Assembly: GCA_049594615.1 (NCBI GenBank)
Contig: JBMYJR010000004.1
Location: forward strand, 1-64,000
DNA length: 64,000 bases
Source: CAXPZW01 sp049594615
Lineage (GTDB): Bacteria > Bacteroidota > Bacteroidia > Flavobacteriales_D > Sanyastnellaceae
Reading direction: 5' to 3'
Shown here: in pieces, positions 1 to 7,710 of the stretch
Numbering within the stretch: the stretch's first letter is position 1
Layout: every line of letters starts with the position of its first letter
Position numbers and translations under genes: made by a program
The notes under the pieces: generated by a model
The model's input: only the letters and a program-made list of their open reading frames with translations
What the model was told of the DNA's origin: nothing
Databases searched by the model: none

Positions 1-693
1 TTTGGTGATATTCCCATCACCACCGAAGACCTGCCAGAAGGCGGTATCGGTACGTTCTCTCCCCGTTACAGCAACTTGGGCCTGCACTATGCCAAAGAGT
101 TCTCAAACAGCATCTACGGAGGTTTGACCATGCGCGTGCTGAGCGAGTCGATCTCGAACGTTCGTGCGCAAGGCATCGCGTTTGACGCAGGTATCCGATA
201 CGTAACTGGTGAGTTTGACAACATTCGTTTTGGTATCAGCCTGCAGAACGTAGGTCCTACCATGCGCTACAGCGGCGACGGTATGACTGTAACCGGCTTG
301 GTCAACGGTACTACCTTGACCGTAGAGCAACGATCGGCTCGGTACGAATTGCCTTCGCTGGTGAACATCGGCTTTGCGTACGACTTCCTGTTCGGTGAGA
401 ACATGAAGCTGACCGCCAACGGCCAGTTTACCTCGAACTCCTTCACCCGCGATCAGTTTGGTGCAGGTGCTGAGTTCTCGTACAAGAACCTGCTCAGCCT
501 GCGCGCGGGCTACATGTGGGAAGAACAAATCGGTGGCACCGAGACCCAGACCGTATACAATGGCCCTGCGGCAGGCTTCACCGTTCAGGTTCCTACCGGC
601 GCCAATGAGACCCTCATTGGTGTTGATTACGCTTACCGATCGACCCAGAATTTCGACGGCATCCACACCATTGGCCTGCACATCGACCTCTGA
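1..693 (+). CDS. PorV/PorQ family outer-membrane protein, 5' end cut by window
   Basis: The reading frame is open from base 1, so the start lies upstream of the window; about 230 residues are visible. The sequence is a beta-barrel of alternating hydrophobic residues with family-typical phrases such as GGLTMR, FGISLQNVG, ELPSLVNIGFAYDF, FTSNSFTRDQFGAGAEF and RAGYMWEE, and ends in DGIHTIGLHIDL, a terminal barrel strand. PorV/PorQ proteins are FadL-like barrels; PorV itself shuttles T9SS cargo and PorQ takes part in surface anchoring. Which paralogue this is cannot be said from the C-terminal part. Two T9SS cargo genes further along fit the context. Confidence 0.82.
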   Translation, partial: FGDIPITTEDLPEGGIGTFSPRYSNLGLHYAKEFSNSIYGGLTMRVLSESISNVRAQGIAFDAGIRYVTGEFDNIRFGISLQNVGPTMRYSGDGMTVTGLVNGTTLTVEQRSARYELPSLVNIGFAYDFLFGENMKLTANGQFTSNSFTRDQFGAGAEFSYKNLLSLRAGYMWEEQIGGTETQTVYNGPAAGFTVQVPTGANETLIGVDYAYRSTQNFDGIHTIGLHIDL

Positions 694-702
694 CAGAAAT
701 CG

Positions 703-710
703 TATATTTG
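703..710 (+). promoter_or_regulatory. Bacteroidota -7 box TATATTTG for greA-HIT
   Basis: A perfect TAnnTTTG box sits ten bases after the stop of the barrel gene, giving greA a leader of roughly 105 nt. The leader holds a GGCAGG (724-729) and CCTGCC (768-773) pair that could close a long stem. This is one of the few genes here with a long leader. Confidence 0.6.
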
Positions 711-819
711 AATATCCCATCCTGGCAGGAGCTCCATTCTTTGGGGCTTCTGTTGTTTTCACCAACACCTGCCGGGAATCAACGACAAACCCTTTTCTGG
801 AACCCAATCCCTTTTTGCG

Positions 820-1293
820 ATGAGCCAGATATCCTACTATACCGAAGAAGGCCTCAAACGCCTCAAAGACGAGCTGCACCAACTCAAAACTGTGGAGCGT
901 CCCAAAATCTCGCAACAGATCGCCGACGCCCGTGACAAAGGCGACCTCTCAGAAAATGCTGAGTACGACGCAGCCAAGGAAGCCCAAGGCCTGCTCGAGG
1001 CCAAGATCAACAAGATGGAGAACTTGGTGGCCAACGCCCGCATTGTGGACGAGTCGCAAATGGACAACTCCAAGGTCTACATCCTGAGCAAGGTGAAAAT
1101 CAAGAACCTCAACAACAAGGCCGTGGTGGAATACACCCTGGTGGCCGAAAACGAGGCCAATCTGGCCGAGAAAAAGATCTCGGTGGACTCTCCCATCGGA
1201 AAAGGCCTGTTGGGCAAAGAGGTGGGCGATATTGCTGATGTACAGGTGCCTGCGGGCTTGATCAAATTCGAAGTCCTCGAGATTTCACGCTGA
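820..1293 (+). CDS. greA: transcription elongation factor GreA
   Basis: A 157-residue protein of normal GreA length. GreA binds the secondary channel of RNA polymerase and stimulates cleavage of the backtracked transcript. Residues 1-75 form the N-terminal antiparallel coiled coil; the acidic tip is GDLSENAEY (41-49) with the conserved Asp42 and Glu45. The C-terminal FKBP-like domain ends in a typical IKFEVLEI strand. The stop overlaps the start of the HIT gene (TGATG), so the two are co-transcribed. The start MSQISYYTEEGL matches the usual GreA beginning. Confidence 0.97.
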   Translation: MSQISYYTEEGLKRLKDELHQLKTVERPKISQQIADARDKGDLSENAEYDAAKEAQGLLEAKINKMENLVANARIVDESQMDNSKVYILSKVKIKNLNNKAVVEYTLVAENEANLAEKKISVDSPIGKGLLGKEVGDIADVQVPAGLIKFEVLEISR

Positions 1294-1682
1294 TGCCCAC
1301 CCTCTTTTCTAAAATCGTCACCGGTGAAATTCCTTGCCACAAGGTGGGCGAGACCGACGATTTCCTGGCCTTTCTGGACATCATGCCCGTAGCACCGGGG
1401 CATACGTTGGTCATTCCCAAACAAGAAGTGGACTACTACTTTGACTTGGAAGACCACATGCTTACGGGGCTGACCCTGTTTGCCAAGACCTTGGCCCCGA
1501 AAATTGAAACGGTGGTTCCGTGCGCACGCATTGGCGTGAGCGTAGTGGGCCTTGAAGTTCCGCACGCACATGTGCATCTGATCCCCATCAACCACATCGG
1601 CGACATGGACTTTGCCAAGCAGCGCAGCCAAGCCGACCACGCCGAACTGGCGAAACTGGCGGAAGCCATTCGCAACGCCTGA
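1293..1682 (+). CDS. HIT family nucleotide hydrolase/transferase
   Basis: A 129-residue protein carrying the histidine triad H91-A-H93-V-H95-L-I, where the middle His of the triad forms the nucleotidyl intermediate in this family. The N-terminal TLFSKIVTGEIP and APGHTLVIPK segments are typical of Hint/HinT-like HIT proteins that hydrolyse AMP-linked phosphoramidates. The start codon shares one base with the greA stop, so translation is probably coupled. The greA-HIT pairing is common in Bacteroidota. The natural substrate cannot be read from the sequence. Confidence 0.93.
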   Translation: MPTLFSKIVTGEIPCHKVGETDDFLAFLDIMPVAPGHTLVIPKQEVDYYFDLEDHMLTGLTLFAKTLAPKIETVVPCARIGVSVVGLEVPHAHVHLIPINHIGDMDFAKQRSQADHAELAKLAEAIRNA

Positions 1683-1694
1683 AGTCCCTAGAAT

Positions 1695-2978
1695 TTACTT
1701 GTTGATCAAGGCCGTCCAAATACTGAGGCGGCCTTTTTCGTAGCGTGTCCAGATGGGGCGTACCACGCCGTTCACGGCTGAGATGTTGTTGTAATCCCCA
1801 AAGAAAACGCCCTCTACGGGAGTAAACGGTGATTCACTGATGCGCTCGTTGATCCAGGTCACGCCTCCGTCAGTGGAGGTCGCCAGGTACACATCCGTGG
1901 CTTGGTCATCGTGGTCTCGACGGTCGTAGAACACCGCGTACAAGTGGCCCGTGCTGTTGTCTACCGCCAACCAAGGAAAAAACTGGTGCTTGCCCGGGGC
2001 GTCGTCGTTGACGCGTATAGCCTCACTCCAGGATTCTCCACGGTCATGGGAATGGATGCAAAACACGTCGGTGTCGTCTTCCCCTGCCCGCTGGTCGGCA
2101 AAGAGCACGTAGATCCTGCCGCGGTTAGGGCTGTCGCTGTGGTCCACCATGGTCACCGGCATGCCGTTGCAACGATTGATGCCCGGAATGTGCTGGTCCC
2201 ATCCGCCGATGATTTCTCCGGCTATGCGGTCCTGGTCCATCCATGTTTTGCCGCCGTCCAGGCTGCGGTCAAACCACAACGTGTCGCCCAAGGCCCAGGT
2301 GACGTAAATCTCACCGTTGGTGCCGGATGCGGGCACAGCGCCTTCCACGGTCATGTCTCCGTCCAAACAGTTTCCCGCGAATTGGCTCAGGCGCACCGGC
2401 TCCTTCCATTTTGCGCCTTTGGCGTTGCCACACGAAAAGAGGATAAGCGTGCTGTCTCCAGCCTCCTTGCTGTTGTAGCGGTCGAATTGGGTCCAGGTGG
2501 CGTAGACGTGCTTGCCGTTAGGAGAAACGGTGGCCCATTGCTTGTCTTGATCCTTGTTGCCGTTTTTGCCCATGCCTGCGCCTTCGCTCCAGGTCTTGCC
2601 GTTGTCCGAGGAGTATTGGCACACGATGCGGTCAAGCAATCCTGGATCGGCCCAACCACGACCGCTGGGGTCGCTGAGGTGGAGGTAGTAGAAGTGGCCC
2701 TCGGGCGAGGCAATCAGTGTGGGGTCCCCGAAGACGCCGTACTTGCTGCGCAGCGCATCGGCGGTCCAGGTCTTGCCCGAATCCGCTGAGGTATACACGC
2801 GGTCCAGGATAGCACCAGCCACGACGTGAGACGGGTCAGAGGGGCTCACGCAGATGCTGGGCTCACACGGCGGATAGCCGAAGCCCTTTTGCGCCTCGAT
2901 GAGCACGTTTTCATACGACGATTGCGCCGAGGCCAGTCCAGCCAAGAGCAACAGGTTAATCAGCAAGCAAACGCGCAT
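1695..2978 (-). CDS. secreted sialidase-like protein with five Asp-box repeats
   Basis: A 427-residue protein with an N-terminal signal peptide (residues 1-18, ending ASA-QS). Five Asp-box motifs of the SxDxGxxW type occur at 64-71, 123-130, 239-246, 310-317 and 368-375, which mark the blades of a six-bladed sialidase/BNR propeller. Such propellers include exo-sialidases and many non-enzymatic glycan binders. I did not find a convincing Arg triad plus Tyr/Glu pair, so catalysis is uncertain. Its start overlaps the 3' end of hemB by 23 nt, an odd partner for a secreted protein. No T9SS domain is visible, so export beyond the periplasm is not implied. Confidence 0.8.
   Translation of the reverse strand: MRVCLLINLLLLAGLASAQSSYENVLIEAQKGFGYPPCEPSICVSPSDPSHVVAGAILDRVYTSADSGKTWTADALRSKYGVFGDPTLIASPEGHFYYLHLSDPSGRGWADPGLLDRIVCQYSSDNGKTWSEGAGMGKNGNKDQDKQWATVSPNGKHVYATWTQFDRYNSKEAGDSTLILFSCGNAKGAKWKEPVRLSQFAGNCLDGDMTVEGAVPASGTNGEIYVTWALGDTLWFDRSLDGGKTWMDQDRIAGEIIGGWDQHIPGINRCNGMPVTMVDHSDSPNRGRIYVLFADQRAGEDDTDVFCIHSHDRGESWSEAIRVNDDAPGKHQFFPWLAVDNSTGHLYAVFYDRRDHDDQATDVYLATSTDGGVTWINERISESPFTPVEGVFFGDYNNISAVNGVVRPIWTRYEKGRLSIWTALINK
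1708..1738 (+). terminator. Rho-independent terminator of greA-HIT, inside the opposing gene
   Basis: A 7-bp stem AAGGCCG (1708-1714) and CGGCCTT (1729-1735) with a 14-nt loop runs into five T residues (1734-1738). It lies 26 bases past the HIT stop and inside the 3' coding end of the opposing sialidase-like gene, so the last codons of that gene double as a terminator for the other strand. Confidence 0.7.
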
Positions 2979-3927
2979 AGTCTTTGGCGAAATAGGTGAG
3001 AATGATATCAGCGCCGGCGCGGTGAATGCTCAACAGCATTTCCTGCATGGCGCCTTCGTAGTCCAACCAACCGTTCGCTGCGGCGGCCTTGACCATGCTG
3101 TACTCTCCACTTACATTGTACGCGCTGATGGGCAGTTCTTGGGTGTCGCGCAACAAGCGAATCACGTCCAAGTAGCAAATGGCCGGCTTGACCATGAGGA
3201 TGTCCGCACCCTCTTCGGCATCGAGGTATGCTTCGCGCAAGGCCTCGCGCCGGTTGGCGGGATCCATTTGGTAGGTTTTTTTGTCTCCACCTCGCGGAGC
3301 CGAATCCAATGCTTCGCGAAACGGTCCGTAATACGCACTGGCGTATTTGGCGGTGTAGCTCATGATGCTCACCCCGGAGTGGCCGGCTTCATCCAACGAG
3401 CGGCGGATGGTTTCCACGCGGCCGTCCATCATGTCGCTCGGGCCAATGATGTCGAACCCAGCCTGCGCCTGGGCCACCGACATGCGCGCCAGAATGGGCA
3501 GGGTTTCGTCGTTGAGGATTTCACCGTCTTCCACCAGGCCGTCGTGTCCGTCTGAGCTGTAAGGGTCCATGGCCACATCACTCATCAAACAGGCCTCAGG
3601 AAAGCGCTCCTTGATGTCGCGGGCCAACTTGAGGTAGAAGTTTTCTTCGCTCCAGGAATAGGTGGCGGTTTTGTCCTTAAGGGCGTCATCCACCGCAGGG
3701 AACAGCACAAAGCTGTTGATCCCGAGCTTGAGGCTTTCTTCCACTTCCTGCATCACCCCGTTTTGGCCGAGGCGGAACAGGTCGGGCAACGCGCCGATGG
3801 GCTCACGGCGATCAGGGCCGTCCACCACAAACAAGGGGGAGATCAGCTTGGCGGCGGGCAAAGCGGTTTCACGCACCATGTGGCGGATGGCGGCGGATTT
3901 TCGGTTGCGTCTAGGACGAATGAGCAT
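2956..3927 (-). CDS. hemB: delta-aminolevulinic acid dehydratase (porphobilinogen synthase)
   Basis: A 323-residue enzyme that condenses two 5-aminolevulinate molecules to porphobilinogen in heme synthesis. The two Schiff-base lysines are visible: Lys194 (SYTAKY) and Lys247 (MVKPA). The metal loop, residues 117-130 (DVAMDPYSSDGHDG), has Asp in place of the Cys ligands of zinc enzymes, so this is the magnesium/potassium type. The ATG at 3927 gives MLIRPRRNRKS, the usual N-terminus; a longer frame upstream lies in yidD and was not used. The start overlaps yidD by 17 nt. Confidence 0.97.
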   Translation of the reverse strand: MLIRPRRNRKSAAIRHMVRETALPAAKLISPLFVVDGPDRREPIGALPDLFRLGQNGVMQEVEESLKLGINSFVLFPAVDDALKDKTATYSWSEENFYLKLARDIKERFPEACLMSDVAMDPYSSDGHDGLVEDGEILNDETLPILARMSVAQAQAGFDIIGPSDMMDGRVETIRRSLDEAGHSGVSIMSYTAKYASAYYGPFREALDSAPRGGDKKTYQMDPANRREALREAYLDAEEGADILMVKPAICYLDVIRLLRDTQELPISAYNVSGEYSMVKAAAANGWLDYEGAMQEMLLSIHRAGADIILTYFAKDYARLLAD

Positions 3928-4192
3928 GGGAGTCTTCTTTGGTTTGTTTGGGGTTGGGAGGCACCGGGTCGTGTCCATGACCTCCCCAAGGGTGGCACTT
4001 GGAAACACGTCGGAATCCCATCAGAGAACCCTTGATGGGTCCCCACTGTTGCAACGCCTCCGCAAAATACTGCGAACACGTGGGTTGAAAACGGCAATTG
4101 CTCCCCAGCAGCGGGCTGATGGCACCTTGATAAAAGCGCACCAGGCCCAACATCACCGCGTTCATGGCACGTGCGGGCCAGGAGCGTTTCAC
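3911..4192 (-). CDS. yidD: membrane protein insertion efficiency factor YidD
   Basis: A small protein of about 93 residues with the family core FYQGAISPLLGSNCRF, PTCSQY and KCHPWGGHGHDPVP, including the conserved cysteines of the PTCSxY and KCHP motifs. YidD is a peripheral inner-membrane protein that helps YidC insert proteins. A GTG at 4192 overlaps the HupE stop (GTGA) and gives a normal N-terminal length; an ATG at 4165 is the alternative. It lies between HupE and hemB rather than beside rpmH, which is at 38.2 kb here. Confidence 0.88.
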   Translation of the reverse strand: MKRSWPARAMNAVMLGLVRFYQGAISPLLGSNCRFQPTCSQYFAEALQQWGPIKGSLMGFRRVSKCHPWGGHGHDPVPPNPKQTKEDSHAHSS

Positions 4193-4761
4193 AACGGCCA
4201 ATTTTCGTGAATCAGGACCAAGGCAATGCCTGCGCAAGCCGCACTCAAACCCAAGATCCATTCGCGGGTGCGGACGCCAGACAAGCTTTGAATCCAAGTG
4301 GTCAGCAGGAGAAACACCGCTACAATGGCCAGTTGCCCTACCTCGATGCCGAGGTTGAACGCCAGCAAGGCTTCAGCAATGCTTTGCCCCGATTGGAGCT
4401 TCATGCGCAACAAAGTGGAAAAGCCCATGCCGTGGATGAGGCCAAAAAACAGCACCGCTGCATACCCAAGGTAGTTGCGCCGTTCATTGCGTTTGGGGTA
4501 GATCACCGTGCGCATGGCTGTCACAAAAATGGTCACGGGAATCAAGAATTCAATGATGCTTCCTCGGATCAACACCACTTCAAATGCCGCCAGCGCCAAG
4601 GTGACACTGTGACCAATGGTGAAGGCTGTAGCCAAAAACAGCACGCGCTTGAAGTAACGGATGTCGTACGGCACGCAAAGGGCCACCAAGAACACCAAGT
4701 GATCGTACCCGTTGGGATCGAGGATGTGGTAGAGGCCTTCGAGGAAGTAGTCCAGAAACAT
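4189..4761 (-). CDS. HupE/UreJ-like integral membrane protein
   Basis: A 190-residue membrane protein with about six hydrophobic segments. It carries the HupE-like motifs LDPNGYDHLVFLV near the N-terminus, ATAFTIGHSVTLALA and FGLIHGMGFSTLL with conserved His residues. HupE/UreJ proteins transport nickel in hydrogenase and urease clusters, but no such enzyme is nearby and the Bacteroidota members are usually of unknown substrate. Its stop overlaps the GTG of yidD by 4 nt and its start is 3 nt from the small lipoprotein gene. Confidence 0.8.
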   Translation of the reverse strand: MFLDYFLEGLYHILDPNGYDHLVFLVALCVPYDIRYFKRVLFLATAFTIGHSVTLALAAFEVVLIRGSIIEFLIPVTIFVTAMRTVIYPKRNERRNYLGYAAVLFFGLIHGMGFSTLLRMKLQSGQSIAEALLAFNLGIEVGQLAIVAVFLLLTTWIQSLSGVRTREWILGLSAACAGIALVLIHENWPL

Positions 4762-4764
4762 GGG

Positions 4765-4899
4765 CTATTGCGAAAAGGTGAAGACGGTCCCGCTGACCGT
4801 CAAGTTAAGCGAGGCGTAAGTGCTGTAACTCTGCTCTTCGGTGCGGCAGCCGGTGAGGATGCAATACAGGGAGAGTGCGGCCAAACTGATCGTTCTCAT
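4765..4899 (-). CDS. small 44-residue lipoprotein
   Basis: A short frame with a clear export signal: MRT followed by a hydrophobic stretch and the lipobox LTGC at residues 17-20, then only 24 residues ending TVFTFSQ. It sits between folA and the HupE gene in a tightly packed minus-strand run, 22 nt after folA and 3 nt before HupE. A TAATTTG box (4919-4925) overlaps the folA stop. The product is not recognised. Its compactness and clean lipobox argue for a real gene, but it could be chance. Confidence 0.5.
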   Translation of the reverse strand: MRTISLAALSLYCILTGCRTEEQSYSTYASLNLTVSGTVFTFSQ

Positions 4900-4921
4900 A
4901 GGGGTAGGTTGGTACTGCAAA

Positions 4922-5440
4922 TTAGCCATCCTCACGCACGCGCAAATAACGGGTGATGGTGAAGTCATGGGCGTGCTTGGCATCCTTGGGGTGGTAGAGC
5001 GCTTCTGAGCGTTGCCAATCGGCCCAGTTCACCTCGGGGAAGTACACGTCCGCTTCAAACTCGGCGTGTACGTGGGTGATGAGCAATTCGTCCACAAAAT
5101 CCTTGGCCAGCGCCTTGGCGTAGATCTGTCCGCCGCCGATGATAAATGCATTGGTTTCGCCGTTGGCGCGCGCGATGTCCAGCCCTTCGCGCACGCAGCT
5201 CACCACGTGGGCACCGGGTGCGTGATAATTCGAATTGCGGGTCACTACCATGTTTGTGCGGTGCGGCAGTGGGCGGTACTTCTCGGGAATACTCTCGTAG
5301 TTCAGGCGTCCAGTGATGATGTGGTGTCCTTTGGTGGAAGACTGGAAAAAGGCCATGTCGTCCGGCAAGTCCCAGATCAAGTCGTTGTCGCGGCCGATGG
5401 CGCGGTTTTGGGCAACCGCTGCGATGATGGATACCTTCAT
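4922..5440 (-). CDS. folA: dihydrofolate reductase
   Basis: A 172-residue enzyme that reduces dihydrofolate to tetrahydrofolate with NADPH. The N-terminus MKVSIIAAVAQNRAIGRDNDLIW, Asp28 in LPDD (the catalytic acid position), Gly44-Arg45 of the cofactor loop and the GGGQIY motif (102-107) are all present. The cofactor loop reads GRLNYESIP, a Bacteroidota-like variant of GRKTWESIP. It starts two bases after thyA ends, the classical thyA-folA pair that balances thymidylate synthesis with folate recycling. Confidence 0.97.
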   Translation of the reverse strand: MKVSIIAAVAQNRAIGRDNDLIWDLPDDMAFFQSSTKGHHIITGRLNYESIPEKYRPLPHRTNMVVTRNSNYHAPGAHVVSCVREGLDIARANGETNAFIIGGGQIYAKALAKDFVDELLITHVHAEFEADVYFPEVNWADWQRSEALYHPKDAKHAHDFTITRYLRVREDG

Positions 5441-5441
5441 G

Positions 5442-6236
5442 TCAGACCGCTACCGGGGCTTTGATGTGGGGGTGCGGATCGTAGTCCACCAACTCAAAAT
5501 CTTCAAAACGGAAGTCGAACAGGTCCTTCACATCGGGGTTGATGCGCAGGGTGGGCAGGCTCCGTGGTTCGCGCTGGAGCTGCAGGTCGGTTTGTTCCAG
5601 GTGGTTGCTGTAGAGGTGGACGTCGCCAAAAGTGTGAACGAATTCACCCGGCGCATAGCCGCACACTTGGGCGAGCATCAAGGTCAGCAGGCTGTACGAG
5701 GCAATGTTGAACGGCACGCCCAAGAACAAGTCCGCCGAGCGTTGGTAGAGCTGGCAGCTGAGCTTGCCATCGGCCACGTAGAATTGGAACAGGCAGTGGC
5801 AAGGAGGCAAGGCCATGTCGTCGATGAAGCTGGGGTTCCAGGCCGATACAATGTGGCGACGTGAATCCGGTTTGTGCTTCAGCGATTCAATGAGCTTATG
5901 GATCTGGTCAGTGTGGGTACCGTCGGGGTTGGGCCACGAGCGCCACTGGTAGCCGTAGACCGGTCCGAGGTCGCCGTTTTCGTCGGCCCACTCGTCCCAG
6001 ATGCGCACGCCGTTTTCCTTGAGGTAGTGGATGTTGGTGTCCCCTTGAAGGAACCACAAGAGCTCGTGGATGATGCTGCGCAAGTGCAGCTTTTTGGTGG
6101 TGAGTACCGGAAACCCTTCCGAGAGGTCAAAACGCATTTGGTAACCGAAACAACTCACTGTGCCGGTGCCGGTGCGGTCGCCTTTATGGGTGCCGTTGTC
6201 GCGCACGTGGCGCATCAATTCGAGGTACTGCTTCAT
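5442..6236 (-). CDS. thyA: thymidylate synthase (ThyA)
   Basis: A 264-residue protein, the same length as the E. coli enzyme, converting dUMP to dTMP with methylene-tetrahydrofolate. The nucleophile is Cys146 in LPPCHCLFQFYV; the phosphate-binding SRRH (125-128), GVPFNIASYSLLT and LYSNHLEQ segments are also visible. It starts with MKQYLELMRHVRDNGTHK, the standard beginning. It is followed directly by folA and preceded by its own TATTTTTG box 17 nt upstream. Confidence 0.98.
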   Translation of the reverse strand: MKQYLELMRHVRDNGTHKGDRTGTGTVSCFGYQMRFDLSEGFPVLTTKKLHLRSIIHELLWFLQGDTNIHYLKENGVRIWDEWADENGDLGPVYGYQWRSWPNPDGTHTDQIHKLIESLKHKPDSRRHIVSAWNPSFIDDMALPPCHCLFQFYVADGKLSCQLYQRSADLFLGVPFNIASYSLLTLMLAQVCGYAPGEFVHTFGDVHLYSNHLEQTDLQLQREPRSLPTLRINPDVKDLFDFRFEDFELVDYDPHPHIKAPVAV

Positions 6237-6253
6237 GGCTGGGATTTGACCTT

Positions 6254-6261
6254 CAAAAATA
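6254..6261 (-). promoter_or_regulatory. -7 box TATTTTTG upstream of thyA
   Basis: A perfect TAnnTTTG match on the minus strand, 17 nt before the thyA start codon. It would drive thyA-folA and possibly the genes downstream to the sialidase. Confidence 0.55.
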
Positions 6262-6311
6262 CGCCGGAAGCCTCCCGCTAGAAAGGGGTTTGGACGGGGT
6301 GTTGAAAACTG

Positions 6312-7445
6312 CTACTCGGCCTCTACCCGAATCATGTCTTTCACTTTCAACGCAATCTCTTGACAGGTTTGGGCGTCGGGATGGATGACCGCAACGTGGC
6401 CCATTTTGCGAAAAGGCTTGGTGGTGGACTTGCCGTAGATGTGCGGGTACACACCGGGAATGGCCATGGCCTCTTCCAAACCCGCGTACTTGACCGGGCC
6501 GGTGTGGCCCTCGGCGCCGAGCAGGTTGATCATGGCGCTGGGCATGATGGGATCGGTAGACCCCAGTGGCAAGCCCAAAACCGAGCGCAAATGCTGCTCA
6601 AACTGCGAGGTGTAGTTGCCTTCGATGGTTTGGTGGCCGCTGTTGTGGGGACGAGGCGCCATTTCGTTGACCAGCACCGAGCCGTCTTCCAACAGGAACA
6701 TCTCGATGGCCAGCAGGCCCACTACATCCAGACTTTCGGCCACGTTGACCGCGATTTCGCGGGCGCGGGTCGCCACTTGGTCCGATACGTTGGCGGGCGA
6801 AAACTGGAACTCCACCAGGTTGGCCACCGGGTTGAAGACCATCTCTACCACCGGGAAGGTCTCGATATCGCCTTGGGGGTTTCGGGCCACAATCACCGAC
6901 AGCTCTTTTTCGAACGGCACCAACTCTTCCAATACGGAAGGGCCGTCAAAGGCGCGGTCCAGATCGGCCGCAGACTTGAGGATTTGCACGCCCTTGCCAT
7001 CGTACCCGCCGGTGCGCATTTTTTGTACGACGGGAAACGAGGTGATGGCCTCTTTGCCGTCGATCAAGGTGAAAGGTGCAGTGGGGATGCCGTTGTCGGC
7101 GTAGAACTGCTTTTGGATGCCTTTGTCCTGAATGATACGGAGCGCGCGGGGTTGGGGGTACACGTTGACGCCTTCGGACTCGAGTTGTTCGAGGGCATCG
7201 GTGGCCACGTGCTCGATTTCTACCGTGAGCACGTCCTTGCCCTTGCCAAAGGCGAGCACCGTGTCGTGATCGGCAAAGCTTCCTTGGGTGAAGTAAGGCG
7301 CCATGCGAGCGCACGGAGCATCGGCAGAAGGGTCGAGGATGTGGAGGCGCACATCGATGTCGGCAGCGGCTTGCAGGAGCATACGGCCGAGTTGACCGCC
7401 GCCCAGCACACCGAGCTTGAATTCAGGATGGTAGATCGGATTCAT
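6312..7445 (-). CDS. purK: 5-(carboxyamino)imidazole ribonucleotide synthase
   Basis: A 377-residue ATP-grasp enzyme that carboxylates AIR to N5-CAIR in purine synthesis. The N-terminal GVLGGGQLGRML (12-23), the ATP-grasp KMRTGGYDGKG loop, and VNEMAPRPHNSGH near the C-terminal third are diagnostic of PurK. The ATG at 7445 gives MNPIYHPEFKLGVLGGG; a 64-residue extension upstream is low-complexity and contains the promoter, so it was rejected. purE is not in the window. Confidence 0.97.
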   Translation of the reverse strand: MNPIYHPEFKLGVLGGGQLGRMLLQAAADIDVRLHILDPSADAPCARMAPYFTQGSFADHDTVLAFGKGKDVLTVEIEHVATDALEQLESEGVNVYPQPRALRIIQDKGIQKQFYADNGIPTAPFTLIDGKEAITSFPVVQKMRTGGYDGKGVQILKSAADLDRAFDGPSVLEELVPFEKELSVIVARNPQGDIETFPVVEMVFNPVANLVEFQFSPANVSDQVATRAREIAVNVAESLDVVGLLAIEMFLLEDGSVLVNEMAPRPHNSGHQTIEGNYTSQFEQHLRSVLGLPLGSTDPIMPSAMINLLGAEGHTGPVKYAGLEEAMAIPGVYPHIYGKSTTKPFRKMGHVAVIHPDAQTCQEIALKVKDMIRVEAE

Positions 7446-7451
7446 GGGGCG

Positions 7452-7459
7452 CAAAGGTA
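7452..7459 (-). promoter_or_regulatory. -7 box TACCTTTG 6 nt before purK start
   Basis: A perfect TAnnTTTG box with only six bases between it and the ATG. If it is used in the usual way, transcription starts at or just before the start codon. This also fixes the purK start at 7445. Confidence 0.65.
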
Positions 7460-7494
7460 CTGAATGGAATACGGTGAAAGTCTTGTTTAAACGG

Positions 7495-7520
7495 GTAGAA
7501 ACGTTTGTACGCATTTCTAC
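7495..7520. other. intergenic hairpin-forming inverted repeat between purK and the 7.7-kb gene
   Basis: GTAGAAA (7495-7501) and TTTCTAC (7514-7520) form a 7-bp stem; CGT (7502-7504) and ACG (7509-7511) can extend it with a two-base bulge and a TTGT loop. A G-rich/C-rich pair (GGGGG and CCCCC, about 7567-7585) follows. There is no T-run, so it is not a standard terminator. The 265-bp gap has no other recognised gene. Confidence 0.35.
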
Positions 7521-7710
7521 TCGGGTCGCTCCCGGGAAACGCGGATCGGAAGAACCACCTTTGAATTGGGGGACGCTGTGACCCCCTTGGGCGGGGGCTG
7601 AACGCGCGCGAGGAGCTCGTGAATCGGAATTTCCCATACGAATGTGCGGCCGATCGCAATAACCATCGGCTACAATCGTCTATTTTGTGAAACCTGCAAA
7701 CCATCCATTG

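Noticed and set aside
103..915. 270-codon minus-strand frame covering the PorV/PorQ end and greA
   Set aside because: It crosses two good genes on the other strand and shows no protein-like motif.
7446..7637. N-terminal extension of purK to 7637
   Set aside because: Low-complexity residues before MNPIYHPEF, and the TACCTTTG box lies inside.
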